From: Cytophagaceae bacterium
Lineage (GTDB): Bacteria; Bacteroidota; Bacteroidia; Cytophagales; Spirosomataceae
Assembly: GCA_947450365.1 (NCBI GenBank)
Contig: CANFVE010000007.1
Location: 31,836 to 95,835 of the forward strand
Reading direction: 5' to 3'
Length of the DNA: 64,000 bases
The notes below the pieces were generated by a model. That model was not told the DNA's origin. It saw only the letters and a program-made list of their open reading frames with translations, and did no database searches. Positions 8,930 to 17,942 of this stretch are shown here, piece by piece (within the stretch, counting starts at the first letter, position 1; each line of letters opens with the position of its first letter). The position numbers and the translations under genes are program-made.

Positions 8930-9164
8930 GGGCTTTCATCCGGTCGATTTTTTTGATGGACCAGATATAAAGGGTTTCCACTTTCTGGCGCGCCCAAGGT
9001 GTTTTTCTCAAAAATGTCAAACTGGATTTTATGCTGGGTTCAAACGAAAAACAATTGATTCGAATACGCCTCGCTAGTTCATCCCAGCCATATAAGGCGA
9101 CCAAATCCGTTAGGATCATTTCCAGCGTTTTCCCATGTAGGGGATCATTTGATTTTTCAGCCAT
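8877..9164 (-). CDS. VF530 family (DUF2132) DNA-binding protein
   Basis: A short protein of 95 residues matching the VF530/DUF2132 family: the hallmark [17 protein letters not shown], a central [18 protein letters not shown] and the end of the domain [13 protein letters not shown] are all present. Family structures show a small alpha-helical domain proposed to bind DNA; the role is not well established. The start is placed at the internal Met (MAEKSND) at 9164, which is the usual distance from the domain; an in-frame ATG two codons upstream is possible. A low-complexity tail (TAPPSET) follows the domain. It lies a few bases downstream of the DUF3472 gene and overlaps the BASS gene tail. Confidence 0.85.
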   Translation of the reverse strand: MAEKSNDPLHGKTLEMILTDLVALYGWDELARRIRINCFSFEPSIKSSLTFLRKTPWARQKVETLYIWSIKKIDRMKAPTVEDSPNSQTAPPSET

Positions 9165-9172
9165 GTACAAAA

Positions 9173-10474
9173 TTAAGGTAATTTTTGGAAATCAATCTGC
9201 GGCTTTTGTTGTTGGGCCGGCCTCGAACTCATGCTATTCAAGACGGCCGGGGAATTAAAAAAGCCACCATTTTGAAGGAAAAATACATTGTTTGAGACAC
9301 CCCCATCGTAGTCTTGTCGGTAAGCGCGGCGGGCGATGTCGTCGCCGGTCAACTTCACCTCTTGTAATTCCACCCATTCGCCTGCAGCATCTACCATCCA
9401 AGGATTTATATAGCTTGCTTTTCGAGTTATATGGCCAAATAACGGATCAAAATTTTCTACAAAGGAATGTGGCCTTTTGTACCAAGTCGTGGTTTTAGGA
9501 CGCAAAAATTGGGCGATTAGGATCCATTCCGCCGCCGATTTTTCCTTAAAATAAGCTGTATAAATCGTATTCCCTTGTGAATCGGGTTCTACAGAATTTA
9601 AAAATTGGTACGTTTTTCCCGCGACCCAGGGATAACGCAAATAACTTTGGCCACCGGCACCTTCATTGCCAAATTCCCCCGTATATACCTGAGGGCCCTT
9701 CTTTATTAATTTGATTTTTTGATCTTCGGGAATACTCGCGGGATTATCGGTGACATAGGGGCTCCAAACGGAAAATAAAATACGTCGTTCTGTTTCAGAA
9801 TTTACCTGCATACCAAAATACCCTTCACCAAACCCATTGGCCATAAAATAAGAACCTATGGGGTCCATTTGGAGAGGAATGGAGACTTCATTGTACATCC
9901 ATTTGAAGTTGGGCCCCGCAGGTACCGTATAGGTTAAATGGACGGAAGGTCCTCGCCGACCCCAATAAAAGCGATTGTCGACATTATCCTTCACGAATGA
10001 AATGCCTGACAAATCTTCATTGATTTCAATCCGCAGGTCTGTCAGGTCAGCATAATTCGTCAATTTTTTACGTATTCCCTGAAGGCTTACTTCCTGATAG
10101 CCTGCGGAAATAGAAAACTCACCCGCGTCGATTTCGCCCTTTGCATCTGGGCTAATCGTTCGAACGAGGGCACCTATTTTGAGCCGAATGGCATGGCTGG
10201 GGTCCATCGTGCCGATTAATTTAATGCGGCAACGAAGCGCCTTATCGGTTTTAAAAAACAAGGAATATTGGGTATTTGCTTGAGTCCAATCGGTGATTCC
10301 TTTGGTGGAGATGGCGTCAGTGGAGGGCCCTGCGGTTTGAAAGGCGTTGCCCGCAAAAGGAATGTTGATCGCGTTTATATAGGCATTTGGGCCTTCTTGG
10401 CTCGGGCCAACTGGCGAACCACAAGCATTCAGCGTGCCGCTTAAGATGAGGAAAAATAAGATATACTTTTTCAA
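9173..10474 (-). CDS. DUF3472-domain lipoprotein
   Basis: A 433-residue exported lipoprotein: signal peptide [18 protein letters not shown] with lipobox LNAC. The N-terminal part (residues about 30-170) resembles the carbohydrate-binding-like DUF5077 domain and the rest is DUF3472 ([44 protein letters not shown]), a beta-rich domain common in Bacteroidota polysaccharide loci. It probably binds or processes a glycan at the cell surface; no catalytic assignment is known to me. Translation appears to start at TTG (10474); no ATG gives a better signal peptide. An exact TATATTTG promoter element lies 20 nt upstream on this strand, back-to-back with the promoter of the next gene. Confidence 0.82.
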   Translation of the reverse strand: MKKYILFFLILSGTLNACGSPVGPSQEGPNAYINAINIPFAGNAFQTAGPSTDAISTKGITDWTQANTQYSLFFKTDKALRCRIKLIGTMDPSHAIRLKIGALVRTISPDAKGEIDAGEFSISAGYQEVSLQGIRKKLTNYADLTDLRIEINEDLSGISFVKDNVDNRFYWGRRGPSVHLTYTVPAGPNFKWMYNEVSIPLQMDPIGSYFMANGFGEGYFGMQVNSETERRILFSVWSPYVTDNPASIPEDQKIKLIKKGPQVYTGEFGNEGAGGQSYLRYPWVAGKTYQFLNSVEPDSQGNTIYTAYFKEKSAAEWILIAQFLRPKTTTWYKRPHSFVENFDPLFGHITRKASYINPWMVDAAGEWVELQEVKLTGDDIARRAYRQDYDGGVSNNVFFLQNGGFFNSPAVLNSMSSRPAQQQKPQIDFQKLP

Positions 10475-10482
10475 AAAAATGC

Positions 10483-10490
10483 TATGTTTG
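10483..10490 (+). promoter_or_regulatory. Bacteroidota -7 promoter element for the 10515 membrane-protein gene
   Basis: TATGTTTG matches TAnnTTTG exactly and lies 24 nt before the ATG at 10515. It is separated by only 3 nt from an oppositely oriented exact element (10494-10501), so the two divergent transcripts would start within each other's promoter region. Confidence 0.55.
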
Positions 10491-10493
10491 TTT

Positions 10494-10501
10494 CAAATAT
10501 A
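10494..10501 (-). promoter_or_regulatory. Bacteroidota -7 promoter element for the DUF3472 lipoprotein
   Basis: The minus strand reads TATATTTG, an exact TAnnTTTG, 19 nt upstream of the TTG start at 10474. It faces the element at 10483-10490, forming an overlapping divergent promoter pair in which RNA polymerase binding is probably mutually exclusive. Confidence 0.55.
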
Positions 10502-10514
10502 CCTATTAAAACCT

Positions 10515-11810
10515 ATGAAAATCAAATCCTTGTACTTGAACATGCTCCTCGTGGGCATGTCATTGGGAACGGCCTGGGCCATTCGGGGCCAATTTGGCCA
10601 TGAACACGGCGCGGCCTTTGCGGGCGCCCTTGGATCCTTAAGTGTGTTGTTGCTTGTGAATCGGAAAGATTGGCTAGCGCAGGCGTTTTCGATTACGTTA
10701 GCGGGTGCATTCGGATGGGGTTTAGGCGGGATGATGAGCTATGGGCTGGTTGTGGGCTATGGGCGCGCAGATGATTGGGGGAATGTATTCTATGGGCTTT
10801 CGATGTTGTTTGTGATTGGAGGTTTGTATGGTTTTTTGGGAGGGGGTTTATTTGGATTGGCGATAAGTAAAGGGGAAAGGGAATTAATGGGCTGGGCCCA
10901 GGTAATCGTTGAAATGGTCGTAGGGGGCGCAATTCTCTATTTTTTCTTAATTGAGCAATTTGGCTGGTATATGACCCCGCCTCGGTCGGAAGTATGGGCG
11001 ATTTGTTTGGGAATGGCCTTAGCCTTATGTTGGATTTTCTTGCGGCTCAAATTACATGCAGCGCTTCGAGTAGCTGCTTTTGCGGGACTAGGGGGAGGTT
11101 TTGGATTCGCGTTTGGAAATTTTCTGCAGGTTTTAGGTCGAGTTTCGGAGATCGATTTCAATTTTTGGAATGTGATGGAATATTCCTTAGGCTTTTTTGG
11201 TGGCTTGGGCTTGGCCTATGGGACGCTGACGAGCGCATGGGCGGAGGAAAAAGAAGCGCGGTCGACTCAACAGGCGTTTCCTATTTTCATGCTTGTCTTA
11301 ATCATTCCGTTTGTGATGTGGCAACAAAATTTCGAATGGGAGCGCATCCAAGAAACCTATGTTAAATTAATCCCTTTCGACGTTCCGAGGATCTACGCCT
11401 GGGTTCAATGGGGCTCTTTGGGCCTCATTGCCTGCGTTGCCATGTATTGGATCAAGCGTCTTTTGAGTTCTAAACAGCCGAATGCCTATGCCACCACCTG
11501 GGCCTTCTTTTTTAGTATGTGGGCCTTGTACATCACCCTAAGTTATCTGATTACGGGTGCGATCATCAGCGGCTATCGGTCGGAACAGTATTTATATGCA
11601 CTGAATTTTGTGGTTGTTTTTGCCGTGCTGTCTAAGGCGTCACCTTCGTTTGCTCCAAAGGAAATTTCGTATGCTGCGTGGGGAAAGAACTTGCTTTTTG
11701 TTTTGCTTTTTATCGGATTATTGGCCTACATCTTGCCGCAAACTCACGGAGAATTGAAAGGGGCACATAAGCGATTTGGAGAAGCTGTGGAGGATACGCT
11801 AAAAAAATAG
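10515..11810 (+). CDS. polytopic membrane protein of unknown function
   Basis: A 431-residue integral membrane protein with about twelve hydrophobic segments, several glycine-rich (GAFGWGLGGMMSYGLVVGYG, FLGGGLFGLAI, GLGGGFGFAFGNFLQ). An early loop (IRGQFGHEHGAAFAGALG) holds two histidines that look conserved-like. The start is set at 10515, giving a short positively charged N-terminus (MKIKSLYLN); the open frame upstream is discarded because it lies in the divergent promoter. I do not recognise a transporter signature. It heads a tight run with an SGNH hydrolase (2 nt) and a polysaccharide deacetylase (4-nt overlap), so it may be a transporter or acyl/glycosyl carrier for the same glycan. Function not assigned. 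Confidence 0.75.
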   Translation: MKIKSLYLNMLLVGMSLGTAWAIRGQFGHEHGAAFAGALGSLSVLLLVNRKDWLAQAFSITLAGAFGWGLGGMMSYGLVVGYGRADDWGNVFYGLSMLFVIGGLYGFLGGGLFGLAISKGERELMGWAQVIVEMVVGGAILYFFLIEQFGWYMTPPRSEVWAICLGMALALCWIFLRLKLHAALRVAAFAGLGGGFGFAFGNFLQVLGRVSEIDFNFWNVMEYSLGFFGGLGLAYGTLTSAWAEEKEARSTQQAFPIFMLVLIIPFVMWQQNFEWERIQETYVKLIPFDVPRIYAWVQWGSLGLIACVAMYWIKRLLSSKQPNAYATTWAFFFSMWALYITLSYLITGAIISGYRSEQYLYALNFVVVFAVLSKASPSFAPKEISYAAWGKNLLFVLLFIGLLAYILPQTHGELKGAHKRFGEAVEDTLKK

Positions 11811-11812
11811 CC

Positions 11813-12697
11813 ATGAGGGGGATTGTATTTATTCTGTTTTTTAGTTTTTCATTTTTCGCGAAGGGCCAATTATTTGGCCCCCATGTTCAGCGCGTACTTT
11901 TTCTTGGAAATAGCATCACCTATGCGGGAGGGTATGTTCTACGTGTGGATGCGTATGCGCGGATGCATGGTTCTGGGGAGCCTTTGGAAATCATGAATTT
12001 AGGTCTTCCAAGTGAGACGGTTTCGGGTTTATCCGAAGAGGGACATGCTGGAGGGCGATTTCCTCGGCCGGACTTGCATGAACGGCTAGCGCGCGTATTA
12101 GATGCGACAAAGCCCGACTTGGTTATCGCTTGTTATGGAATGAATGATGGAATTTATCAGCCCTTGGATGCGAATCGATTTCAAAAATTTAAAGACGGGA
12201 TCCAGTGGTTGCACGAACAAGTGGCCTCGCGGGGCATACGAATTGTGCATTTGACCCCCACGGTATATGAGGACAAAAAAGGCCAAAGTCCTGAATATGC
12301 GAAGGTGCTGGACGTATATTCCAAATGGCTAAAAAGACAATCGGCCTGGGAGGTGATTGACTCCCATTTTCCGATGAAAAAGTTCCTTGAAAAAAACAAA
12401 CGGAAGGATCCGTCATTCTCCTTGGCTTCGGATGGAGTTCATATTGGATCCATCGGCCATGGCTTGGTGGCACGTGAAATCATTCAGTATTTTACGAGGC
12501 AAAAATGTACAGATTGTGAGCAAATCCCAGTATCCAAATGGTTTGAGATTTTGGGGCAGGAACATAGTCTGATGAAGGATGCCTGGCTGCGTGCTACGGG
12601 GCATTTACGGCCTGATATGAAGCTGGGTTTGCCCATGGAGGAGGCGATGAAACAAAAAGAAGTATTCGAAAAACAAATTAATGCAGTAAGACAATGA
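11813..12697 (+). CDS. exported SGNH/GDSL hydrolase
   Basis: A 294-residue exported esterase of the SGNH family. Signal peptide ends near Gln19. Block I is VLFLGNSITYAGG with the predicted nucleophile Ser34, block III CYGMNDGIYQP supplies the Asn, and block V ASDGVHIGSIGH supplies the catalytic Asp and His. These enzymes commonly remove acetyl or other acyl groups from carbohydrates. The C-terminal 80 residues form a helical extension containing a CTDCEQ motif that could hold a disulfide. It overlaps the next gene by 4 nt (ATGA), so an acyl esterase and an N- or O-deacetylase are translationally coupled, which suggests they act on the same decorated glycan. Confidence 0.88.
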   Translation: MRGIVFILFFSFSFFAKGQLFGPHVQRVLFLGNSITYAGGYVLRVDAYARMHGSGEPLEIMNLGLPSETVSGLSEEGHAGGRFPRPDLHERLARVLDATKPDLVIACYGMNDGIYQPLDANRFQKFKDGIQWLHEQVASRGIRIVHLTPTVYEDKKGQSPEYAKVLDVYSKWLKRQSAWEVIDSHFPMKKFLEKNKRKDPSFSLASDGVHIGSIGHGLVAREIIQYFTRQKCTDCEQIPVSKWFEILGQEHSLMKDAWLRATGHLRPDMKLGLPMEEAMKQKEVFEKQINAVRQ

Positions 12698-13476
12698 GGT
12701 ATTTGATGATGATGTTGAGTTTTTGGTCAATTAGTGCGGTCGCGCAGTCGCAGAAAAGTGCTGTTTGGCCTGCAGGGAAAAAAATGGCTTTGAGTTTGAC
12801 CTTTGATGATGGTCGGGGTAGCCAGGTGCAGGCGGGCATGAAATTATTGAATCAATATGGCGCAAAAGCCACGTTTTACGTGATGCCAAATGCCATTGAA
12901 AAGACGGCTTCCCTGTGGCGGGAATTAGTGAAATCGGGGCATGAGATAGGAAATCATACGTCTTTACATCCTTGTTCGGGTAATTTTGCTTGGTCGAGGA
13001 CAAAGGCCTTGGAGGAATATTCGTTGGAAAAAATGGCGATGGAATTATGGGAGAGTAATCGGCAAATTTCGGAGATGTTGGGCGTCGTTCCAGAGTCTTT
13101 TGCATATCCTTGTGGCCAGACCTTTGTTGGAAATAATGAAAAGACACAGAGTTATGTGCCCTTGGTCTATCGTCAATTTTCGTCAGGTCGGGGCTGGCGA
13201 GACGAGGCGCCGAATGATCCGGCATATTTGAATATGGCGCAATTGACCGGCATGGAAATGGACGGGAAAGAGTTTGAAGATATTTTACCTTTGATTCAAG
13301 ATGCGGCGAAACAAGGGTATTGGCTTATCCTCGCGGGTCACGAAATGGGAACGGGGGGTAATCAAACCACGCGGCTGGCCATGCTAGAAAAACTAATTCA
13401 GTATGCGCAAAAGCCTGAAAATGGGATATGGTTAGCTCCTGTGAAGGATGTGACACATTATTTGAAGGCTAAATAA
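12694..13476 (+). CDS. exported polysaccharide deacetylase (CE4/NodB-like)
   Basis: A 260-residue exported protein with signal peptide (ending SAVAQ) and a NodB homology domain. Motif 1 is LSLTFDDGRG (Asp38-Asp39) and motif 2 HEIGNHTSLH (His88 and His92), the CE4 metal triad; motif 3-like AYPCGQTF and the late HEMGTGG follow. Predicted to deacetylate N-acetyl or O-acetyl sugars with a divalent metal. Translation is coupled to the upstream SGNH esterase (ATGA). The final bases overlap the convergent AraC regulator by 8 nt. Length is typical of single-domain exported CE4 enzymes. The substrate (chitin-like, peptidoglycan or xylan) is not determined by the sequence. Confidence 0.88.
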   Translation: MRYLMMMLSFWSISAVAQSQKSAVWPAGKKMALSLTFDDGRGSQVQAGMKLLNQYGAKATFYVMPNAIEKTASLWRELVKSGHEIGNHTSLHPCSGNFAWSRTKALEEYSLEKMAMELWESNRQISEMLGVVPESFAYPCGQTFVGNNEKTQSYVPLVYRQFSSGRGWRDEAPNDPAYLNMAQLTGMEMDGKEFEDILPLIQDAAKQGYWLILAGHEMGTGGNQTTRLAMLEKLIQYAQKPENGIWLAPVKDVTHYLKAK

Positions 13477-14332
13477 ATTCTTTGGAATACTGCAAAGGTG
13501 TTTTTCCGGTAATTTTTTTGAAGGCATTATTGAAGTTTGGGAAATTATTAAATCCTGATTCATAACAGACTTGGGTTACTTGAAACTGATTTTCCTTGAT
13601 GAGTTTGCAGGCGTATTCGACGCGGATTTCGTTCAGAAAGTGCGAGAAATGTTTCCGTGTTCGGTTTTTGAAATAGCGGCAAAAGGAATTGGAGGAAAGA
13701 TTCGCCACTTCGGCAATTTCTTCGATGCTAATTTTGCGTTTAAAGTGTTTAGCGGAATAATTATAAATTTGATTGAGACGCGCGGTTTCCTTGTCGTTTG
13801 GATTATTTTCGATGATTCGGGAGGCCAAAGGTTCCAATTCGGAACTTTGGGACAAGAAGTCGAGCAATTTAAATAATTCCAGCATTTGATTTTGATCGGA
13901 ATTTGTCAACATCGCCCTCATTTGCTTCACTACCGTTTCCTTTGTTTTCCCACGAATGCGAAGTCCCTTCTTTGATTTTTCGAGCAATTGCTGGATAAAT
14001 CGGTTTTCCACTAAATTTAAAAAAGACTCCCCTAAAATTTCCGGATTAAAATGGATGACAAGTGCGGCCGCTTGTAGGTTTTCGTCACCTTGGAAATACA
14101 TGTTGTCGCTACGAAGGTAGTGCGGGCAGTCGGAACCGATTAACAACAAATCCCCATCCTGAAATCGCTGAATACTATCCCCGACAAACTGCGTCCCCGT
14201 CCCTTTTTCAATAAATAACAATTCGATCTCAGGATGGTAATGATATTGGTTATAAAAATAGCTAACTATGTCTTTGCGAATACTGAATGAACGAAGGGAT
14301 TGATTGGATACTTTTAATAAATGGGCTTTCAT
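13469..14332 (-). CDS. AraC family transcriptional regulator
   Basis: A 287-residue one-component regulator. The N-terminal half is an AraC-type cupin sensor (YNQYHYHPEIELLFIEKGTG, DGDLLLIGSDCPHYLRSD), and the C-terminal 100 residues hold the double helix-turn-helix (ISIEEIAEVANLSSNSFCRY and VTQVCYESGFNNFPNFNNAF, ending GKTPLQYSKEF). It diverges from the SusC gene across 188 nt, so the neighbouring SusCD operon and/or the deacetylase run are the likely targets, with a sugar ligand bound in the cupin. The start at 14332 gives a full-length cupin. No operator could be recognised in the A/T-rich spacer. Confidence 0.9.
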   Translation of the reverse strand: MKAHLLKVSNQSLRSFSIRKDIVSYFYNQYHYHPEIELLFIEKGTGTQFVGDSIQRFQDGDLLLIGSDCPHYLRSDNMYFQGDENLQAAALVIHFNPEILGESFLNLVENRFIQQLLEKSKKGLRIRGKTKETVVKQMRAMLTNSDQNQMLELFKLLDFLSQSSELEPLASRIIENNPNDKETARLNQIYNYSAKHFKRKISIEEIAEVANLSSNSFCRYFKNRTRKHFSHFLNEIRVEYACKLIKENQFQVTQVCYESGFNNFPNFNNAFKKITGKTPLQYSKEFI

Positions 14333-14501
14333 AAATTTAGAATATTGTCGTATTTGTAAGTGTTTTAACGCACATTACTTATTTTATGCCAAAATAATTT
14401 ATTTATTTGATTTTTCTATTTAATTCTAACGTTTATTAAATCCATTTTTTTGTTGGGTAAATACCAAAGCTGTTAACCAAACTAATTTTTACATCTTTCT
14501 A
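14333..14501. other. A/T-rich intergenic control region between AraC regulator and SusC
   Basis: A 169-nt A/T-rich segment between divergent genes, followed by the conserved leader element at 14502. It contains TTTG tracts (for example around 14448) that could serve as -33 elements, but no exact TAnnTTTG and no clear palindrome; it probably holds the SusC promoter and AraC sites. Confidence 0.4.
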
Positions 14502-14516
14502 TACCTCTAAACCTAT
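14502..14516 (+). promoter_or_regulatory. leader element TACCTCTAAACCTAT before SusC
   Basis: This 15-mer occurs again, base for base, at 20941-20955 before the ChbG-like gene. Here it ends 4 nt before the ATG of SusC. Shorter copies (AAACCTAT) precede other starts. It could be a promoter variant (TACCTCTA against TAnnTTTG has two mismatches) or a translation-initiation leader. Confidence 0.45.
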
Positions 14517-14520
14517 TACT

Positions 14521-17500
14521 ATGAAGTTACATTCTACGTTACGAATGCTTCGGCGTTCGGTCATTATGTTGGCTGTATTTGCTTTTGGCATCTCGACGGC
14601 CATGGCGCAGACCCGAACGGTTACCGGTAAAATTACCGCTAGCTCAGACGGCTCGGGAATACCTGGAGTTAATGTCCAGTTGAAAGGCTCGACCAAAGGA
14701 ACTAGTAGCAATGCTGCGGGATCTTATTCGATTGAAGTATCGGGGCCAAATGCCGTGTTAAGCTTTTCATTTGTGGGCTTTGAGCCCCAAGATGTGAAAG
14801 TCGGTTCACGGAATGTGATTGATGTTTCTATGGCGTCAAGCTCACAAGAATTAAATGAAGTAGTTGTTACCGCCTTAGGAATTAAACGGGAGGAAAAATC
14901 TCTTGGATATTCAGTGGGAAAAGTGGATGGCAAAAATTTGAACCGTGTCATCACTGAAAACGTATTAAATGGCTTATCCGGTAAATTAGCTGGGGTTAGT
15001 ATTAATGCGACAGGAACAACGGGTTCTTCCGTAAGTATGATTATTCGGGGTGCGAAATCCTTAAGTAATGATAACCAGCCTTTATTTGTAATCGATGGGG
15101 TTCCAGTCATTAACACCTTGAACAACATTGGCCAGGTAGGAAATGATAACCGGGTCGATTATGGAAATGCGATTTCAGATATTAATCCAGATAACATCGA
15201 AAGCGTTTCTGTCTTAAAGGGACCAAGTGCTGCGGCCCTATATGGGTCTCGGGCAGGGAATGGTGTGGTTTTGATTACAACAAAATCGGGGTCCAAATCG
15301 AAAAAAATGACGATTCAAGTTACATCAAATACCGTATTTGATAAGCCTTTTAAATTCTTGAATATGCACTCGAAATTTGCAACGGGTGTTTTGCCATTTA
15401 CGCCGGATAACAATCCCTATCCAGGCGGAGTTCTGGAGATCGACGAAGGTTCTTCAGGGGGCGTAGGTCCAGAATTAGACAAGGGATATAAAGCGATTCA
15501 GTGGAATAGCCCGTTGGATGCCTCAGGAAATCAAATCGCTACCGAGCTAAAATCCTATCCAGACAATGTGAAAAACTTTGTTCAAACAGGAATTACCACG
15601 ACTAATGGATTTTCGATTGCGAATAGCAACGACGCTATTTCCTATCGCGTGTCCTATTCGAATATGACAAGTCGCGGAATCGTTCCAGGATCAGATTTGT
15701 TTAAAAATTCATTGGATGTGAGTACGTCGATGAATTTATCGAAGAAATTGAAGTTGAGCACCAACTTTGACTTCTCGCGCAACAATTCCAACAACCGTCC
15801 CGCCTCCGAGCGCGGTTCAAATCCTCTACAATGGGCCTATGCGGTTTCTCCTCATATCAATATCATGGATTTAAAAAATTATTGGGTTCCAGGAAAAGAG
15901 GGTTTGCAACAAAATTCGCAAGCCATCGGCGATTACAATAACCCATGGTTTTTAGCTTATGAAGTGAAAAATGCATTTGAGCGGAATCGCTTCTTTGGAA
16001 ATGCAAAATTAGATTATCAACTCACCAAAGAAATTAGCTTAATGGCTCGTTATTCACTTGATACCTACGGCGAAACCCGCGAAACGAAAATCGCACCGAG
16101 TTATACAGGAGAGAAAAACGGAGCCTATGGTTTAACTACATTATCACCAAACGAGCGGAACATCGATTTCTTAGCGACCTATGCAAAATCATTGAAAGAT
16201 TTTTCATTGTCCTTCTCCTTAGGGGGTAACGCACGGAAATCGACGAATGCCGTGATTAGTGAATCAAGTAAAGGGGGAACCGGATTAGTTATTCCAGGCT
16301 TATATACCTTACAAAATATCGCTACCGCCAATATCCAATATTCAAGCACGCATTCTAACAAAGTCGTATACAGCGCATACGGAATGGCGAACATTGGTTA
16401 CAAGGATATGGTTTATTTGGATTTAACGGCACGTAATGACTGGTCGAGTACTTTGCCAGTAGATAACCGCTCGTATTTCTATCCTTCGGCATCTGTAAGT
16501 GTATTGCTGAACGAAATGTTCCAAATCCCGAATAACCGCATTGACTTATTGAAAGTTCGCGCCGGTGTCGCGCAGGCGGGTAATGACACGAACCCATATG
16601 CATTGTTTAATACCTTAGGGTTGGCAGAATCATGGGGTGGGGTTACGCGCTTAGGAAAACCAGGCTCAATTTTATTGCCTGATTTGAAGCCAGAAATTAC
16701 GACCTCGATGGACTTAGGTTTAGATTTGACGATGTACAAAAATCGCCTGCGTTTCTCAGGAACGTATTACACCGTGGAAAACAGAAACCAGATTATTCCA
16801 ACCACCCTTCCTCCATCCACCGGTTTTACGTCTAAAAACATCAATGCCGGTTTGTTAGAAAGTAAGGGTATTGAATTAACCTTGGGTGGCACGCCAATCG
16901 ACCGGAATGGGTGGAGATTAGATGTGACGACCAACTTCTACAAGAATGCAACAACCATCAAGGAATTATCCGAAGGATTAAACTTCTACACCTTATGGAC
17001 GGATGCCAAAGGGGGCGCCTGGACTTATGTCGGAGATAAAATCGGCGATATTTATGATGCGGAAATTGTAACTGTTACGGACAAGGCCTCTAAATATTAT
17101 GGCTACCCTATTTTAGATTCGGATGGTTCATGGCAATCCATCAGTGCGTCGAAGTCGAAAACGAAGATCGGGAATTTTAATCCGGATTTTATCTTAGGCT
17201 TACAGACGTCATTGACCTACAAAAATTGGAGTTTGAACATGACCTTCGACTGGAGAAATGGAGGGAACTTTGTTTCGCAAACGTACCGTTACAGCGAATC
17301 GGATTTGAAATCTCAACGCTTCTTGGATAACTTAATAAATCCAGGTTCCATGACTCCAGATCAATTGCGTAATTATTTAGTGGCCAACCAAGAGACGATG
17401 ATTAAAATCAACGGAAATAACTTCCCGATTGTAGGGGGACCTACCAAAGAATATGGCGGTTATCCATTTGAATATGGCGGGAAAGTATATCCTAACGGGG

Positions 17501-17913
17501 TATTTAATCCTGGGGTTATCGCGATTTACGATAGCAAAGGAGCCATTACGGGCTATGAAGAAAACTTAGGCGGTCCGAATACGCGCATCATTCCATTTGG
17601 AGATAACTATCCATGGAGTTTTACACGTGCAGCCACATTCGATGCCTCTTTTGTCAAATTGCGTGAGGTTTCATTGGGATATGAATTTCCTAAAGAATTT
17701 GTTAAACGATTGGGTTTAGAGGCGGCGAACTTCTCTGTATATAGCCGGAACATTATTTTATGGACAGCCGCGAAAATCGGCATCGATCCAGAAACAGCGT
17801 TCCAACCGCAAGCGGGTGCTCAAGCCGGAACACAATTTAAACAAGGTATCGAACGATACAATGTTACCCCATGGGTCATTCCAGTTGGATTTAAACTTGG
17901 TTTAACATTTTAA
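14521..17913 (+). CDS. SusC/RagA-type TonB-dependent outer-membrane transporter
   Basis: A complete 1130-residue SusC-type transporter. The signal peptide ends at about Ala29. Next comes a carboxypeptidase-D-like regulatory domain (about 31-110), then the TonB-box region LNEVVVTALGIKREEKSLGY, the plug domain (ISINATGTTGSS to VLITTKSG, about 125-255, with the DNQPLFVIDGVPV motif), and a 22-strand barrel ending in the aromatic-rich strand FKLGLTF. With the SusD partner 29 nt downstream it imports oligosaccharides or similar nutrients. It has no N-terminal anti-sigma-interacting STN domain, so regulation is more likely by the divergent AraC protein. Ordinary length for the family. Confidence 0.97.
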   Translation: MKLHSTLRMLRRSVIMLAVFAFGISTAMAQTRTVTGKITASSDGSGIPGVNVQLKGSTKGTSSNAAGSYSIEVSGPNAVLSFSFVGFEPQDVKVGSRNVIDVSMASSSQELNEVVVTALGIKREEKSLGYSVGKVDGKNLNRVITENVLNGLSGKLAGVSINATGTTGSSVSMIIRGAKSLSNDNQPLFVIDGVPVINTLNNIGQVGNDNRVDYGNAISDINPDNIESVSVLKGPSAAALYGSRAGNGVVLITTKSGSKSKKMTIQVTSNTVFDKPFKFLNMHSKFATGVLPFTPDNNPYPGGVLEIDEGSSGGVGPELDKGYKAIQWNSPLDASGNQIATELKSYPDNVKNFVQTGITTTNGFSIANSNDAISYRVSYSNMTSRGIVPGSDLFKNSLDVSTSMNLSKKLKLSTNFDFSRNNSNNRPASERGSNPLQWAYAVSPHINIMDLKNYWVPGKEGLQQNSQAIGDYNNPWFLAYEVKNAFERNRFFGNAKLDYQLTKEISLMARYSLDTYGETRETKIAPSYTGEKNGAYGLTTLSPNERNIDFLATYAKSLKDFSLSFSLGGNARKSTNAVISESSKGGTGLVIPGLYTLQNIATANIQYSSTHSNKVVYSAYGMANIGYKDMVYLDLTARNDWSSTLPVDNRSYFYPSASVSVLLNEMFQIPNNRIDLLKVRAGVAQAGNDTNPYALFNTLGLAESWGGVTRLGKPGSILLPDLKPEITTSMDLGLDLTMYKNRLRFSGTYYTVENRNQIIPTTLPPSTGFTSKNINAGLLESKGIELTLGGTPIDRNGWRLDVTTNFYKNATTIKELSEGLNFYTLWTDAKGGAWTYVGDKIGDIYDAEIVTVTDKASKYYGYPILDSDGSWQSISASKSKTKIGNFNPDFILGLQTSLTYKNWSLNMTFDWRNGGNFVSQTYRYSESDLKSQRFLDNLINPGSMTPDQLRNYLVANQETMIKINGNNFPIVGGPTKEYGGYPFEYGGKVYPNGVFNPGVIAIYDSKGAITGYEENLGGPNTRIIPFGDNYPWSFTRAATFDASFVKLREVSLGYEFPKEFVKRLGLEAANFSVYSRNIILWTAAKIGIDPETAFQPQAGAQAGTQFKQGIERYNVTPWVIPVGFKLGLTF

Positions 17914-17942
17914 TCACGCAAAAACCTTAACATTTAGACATC

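Noticed and set aside
12731..13225. 164-residue minus-strand frame opposite the polysaccharide deacetylase
   Set aside because: Shadow of CE4 domain with catalytic motifs on the other strand.
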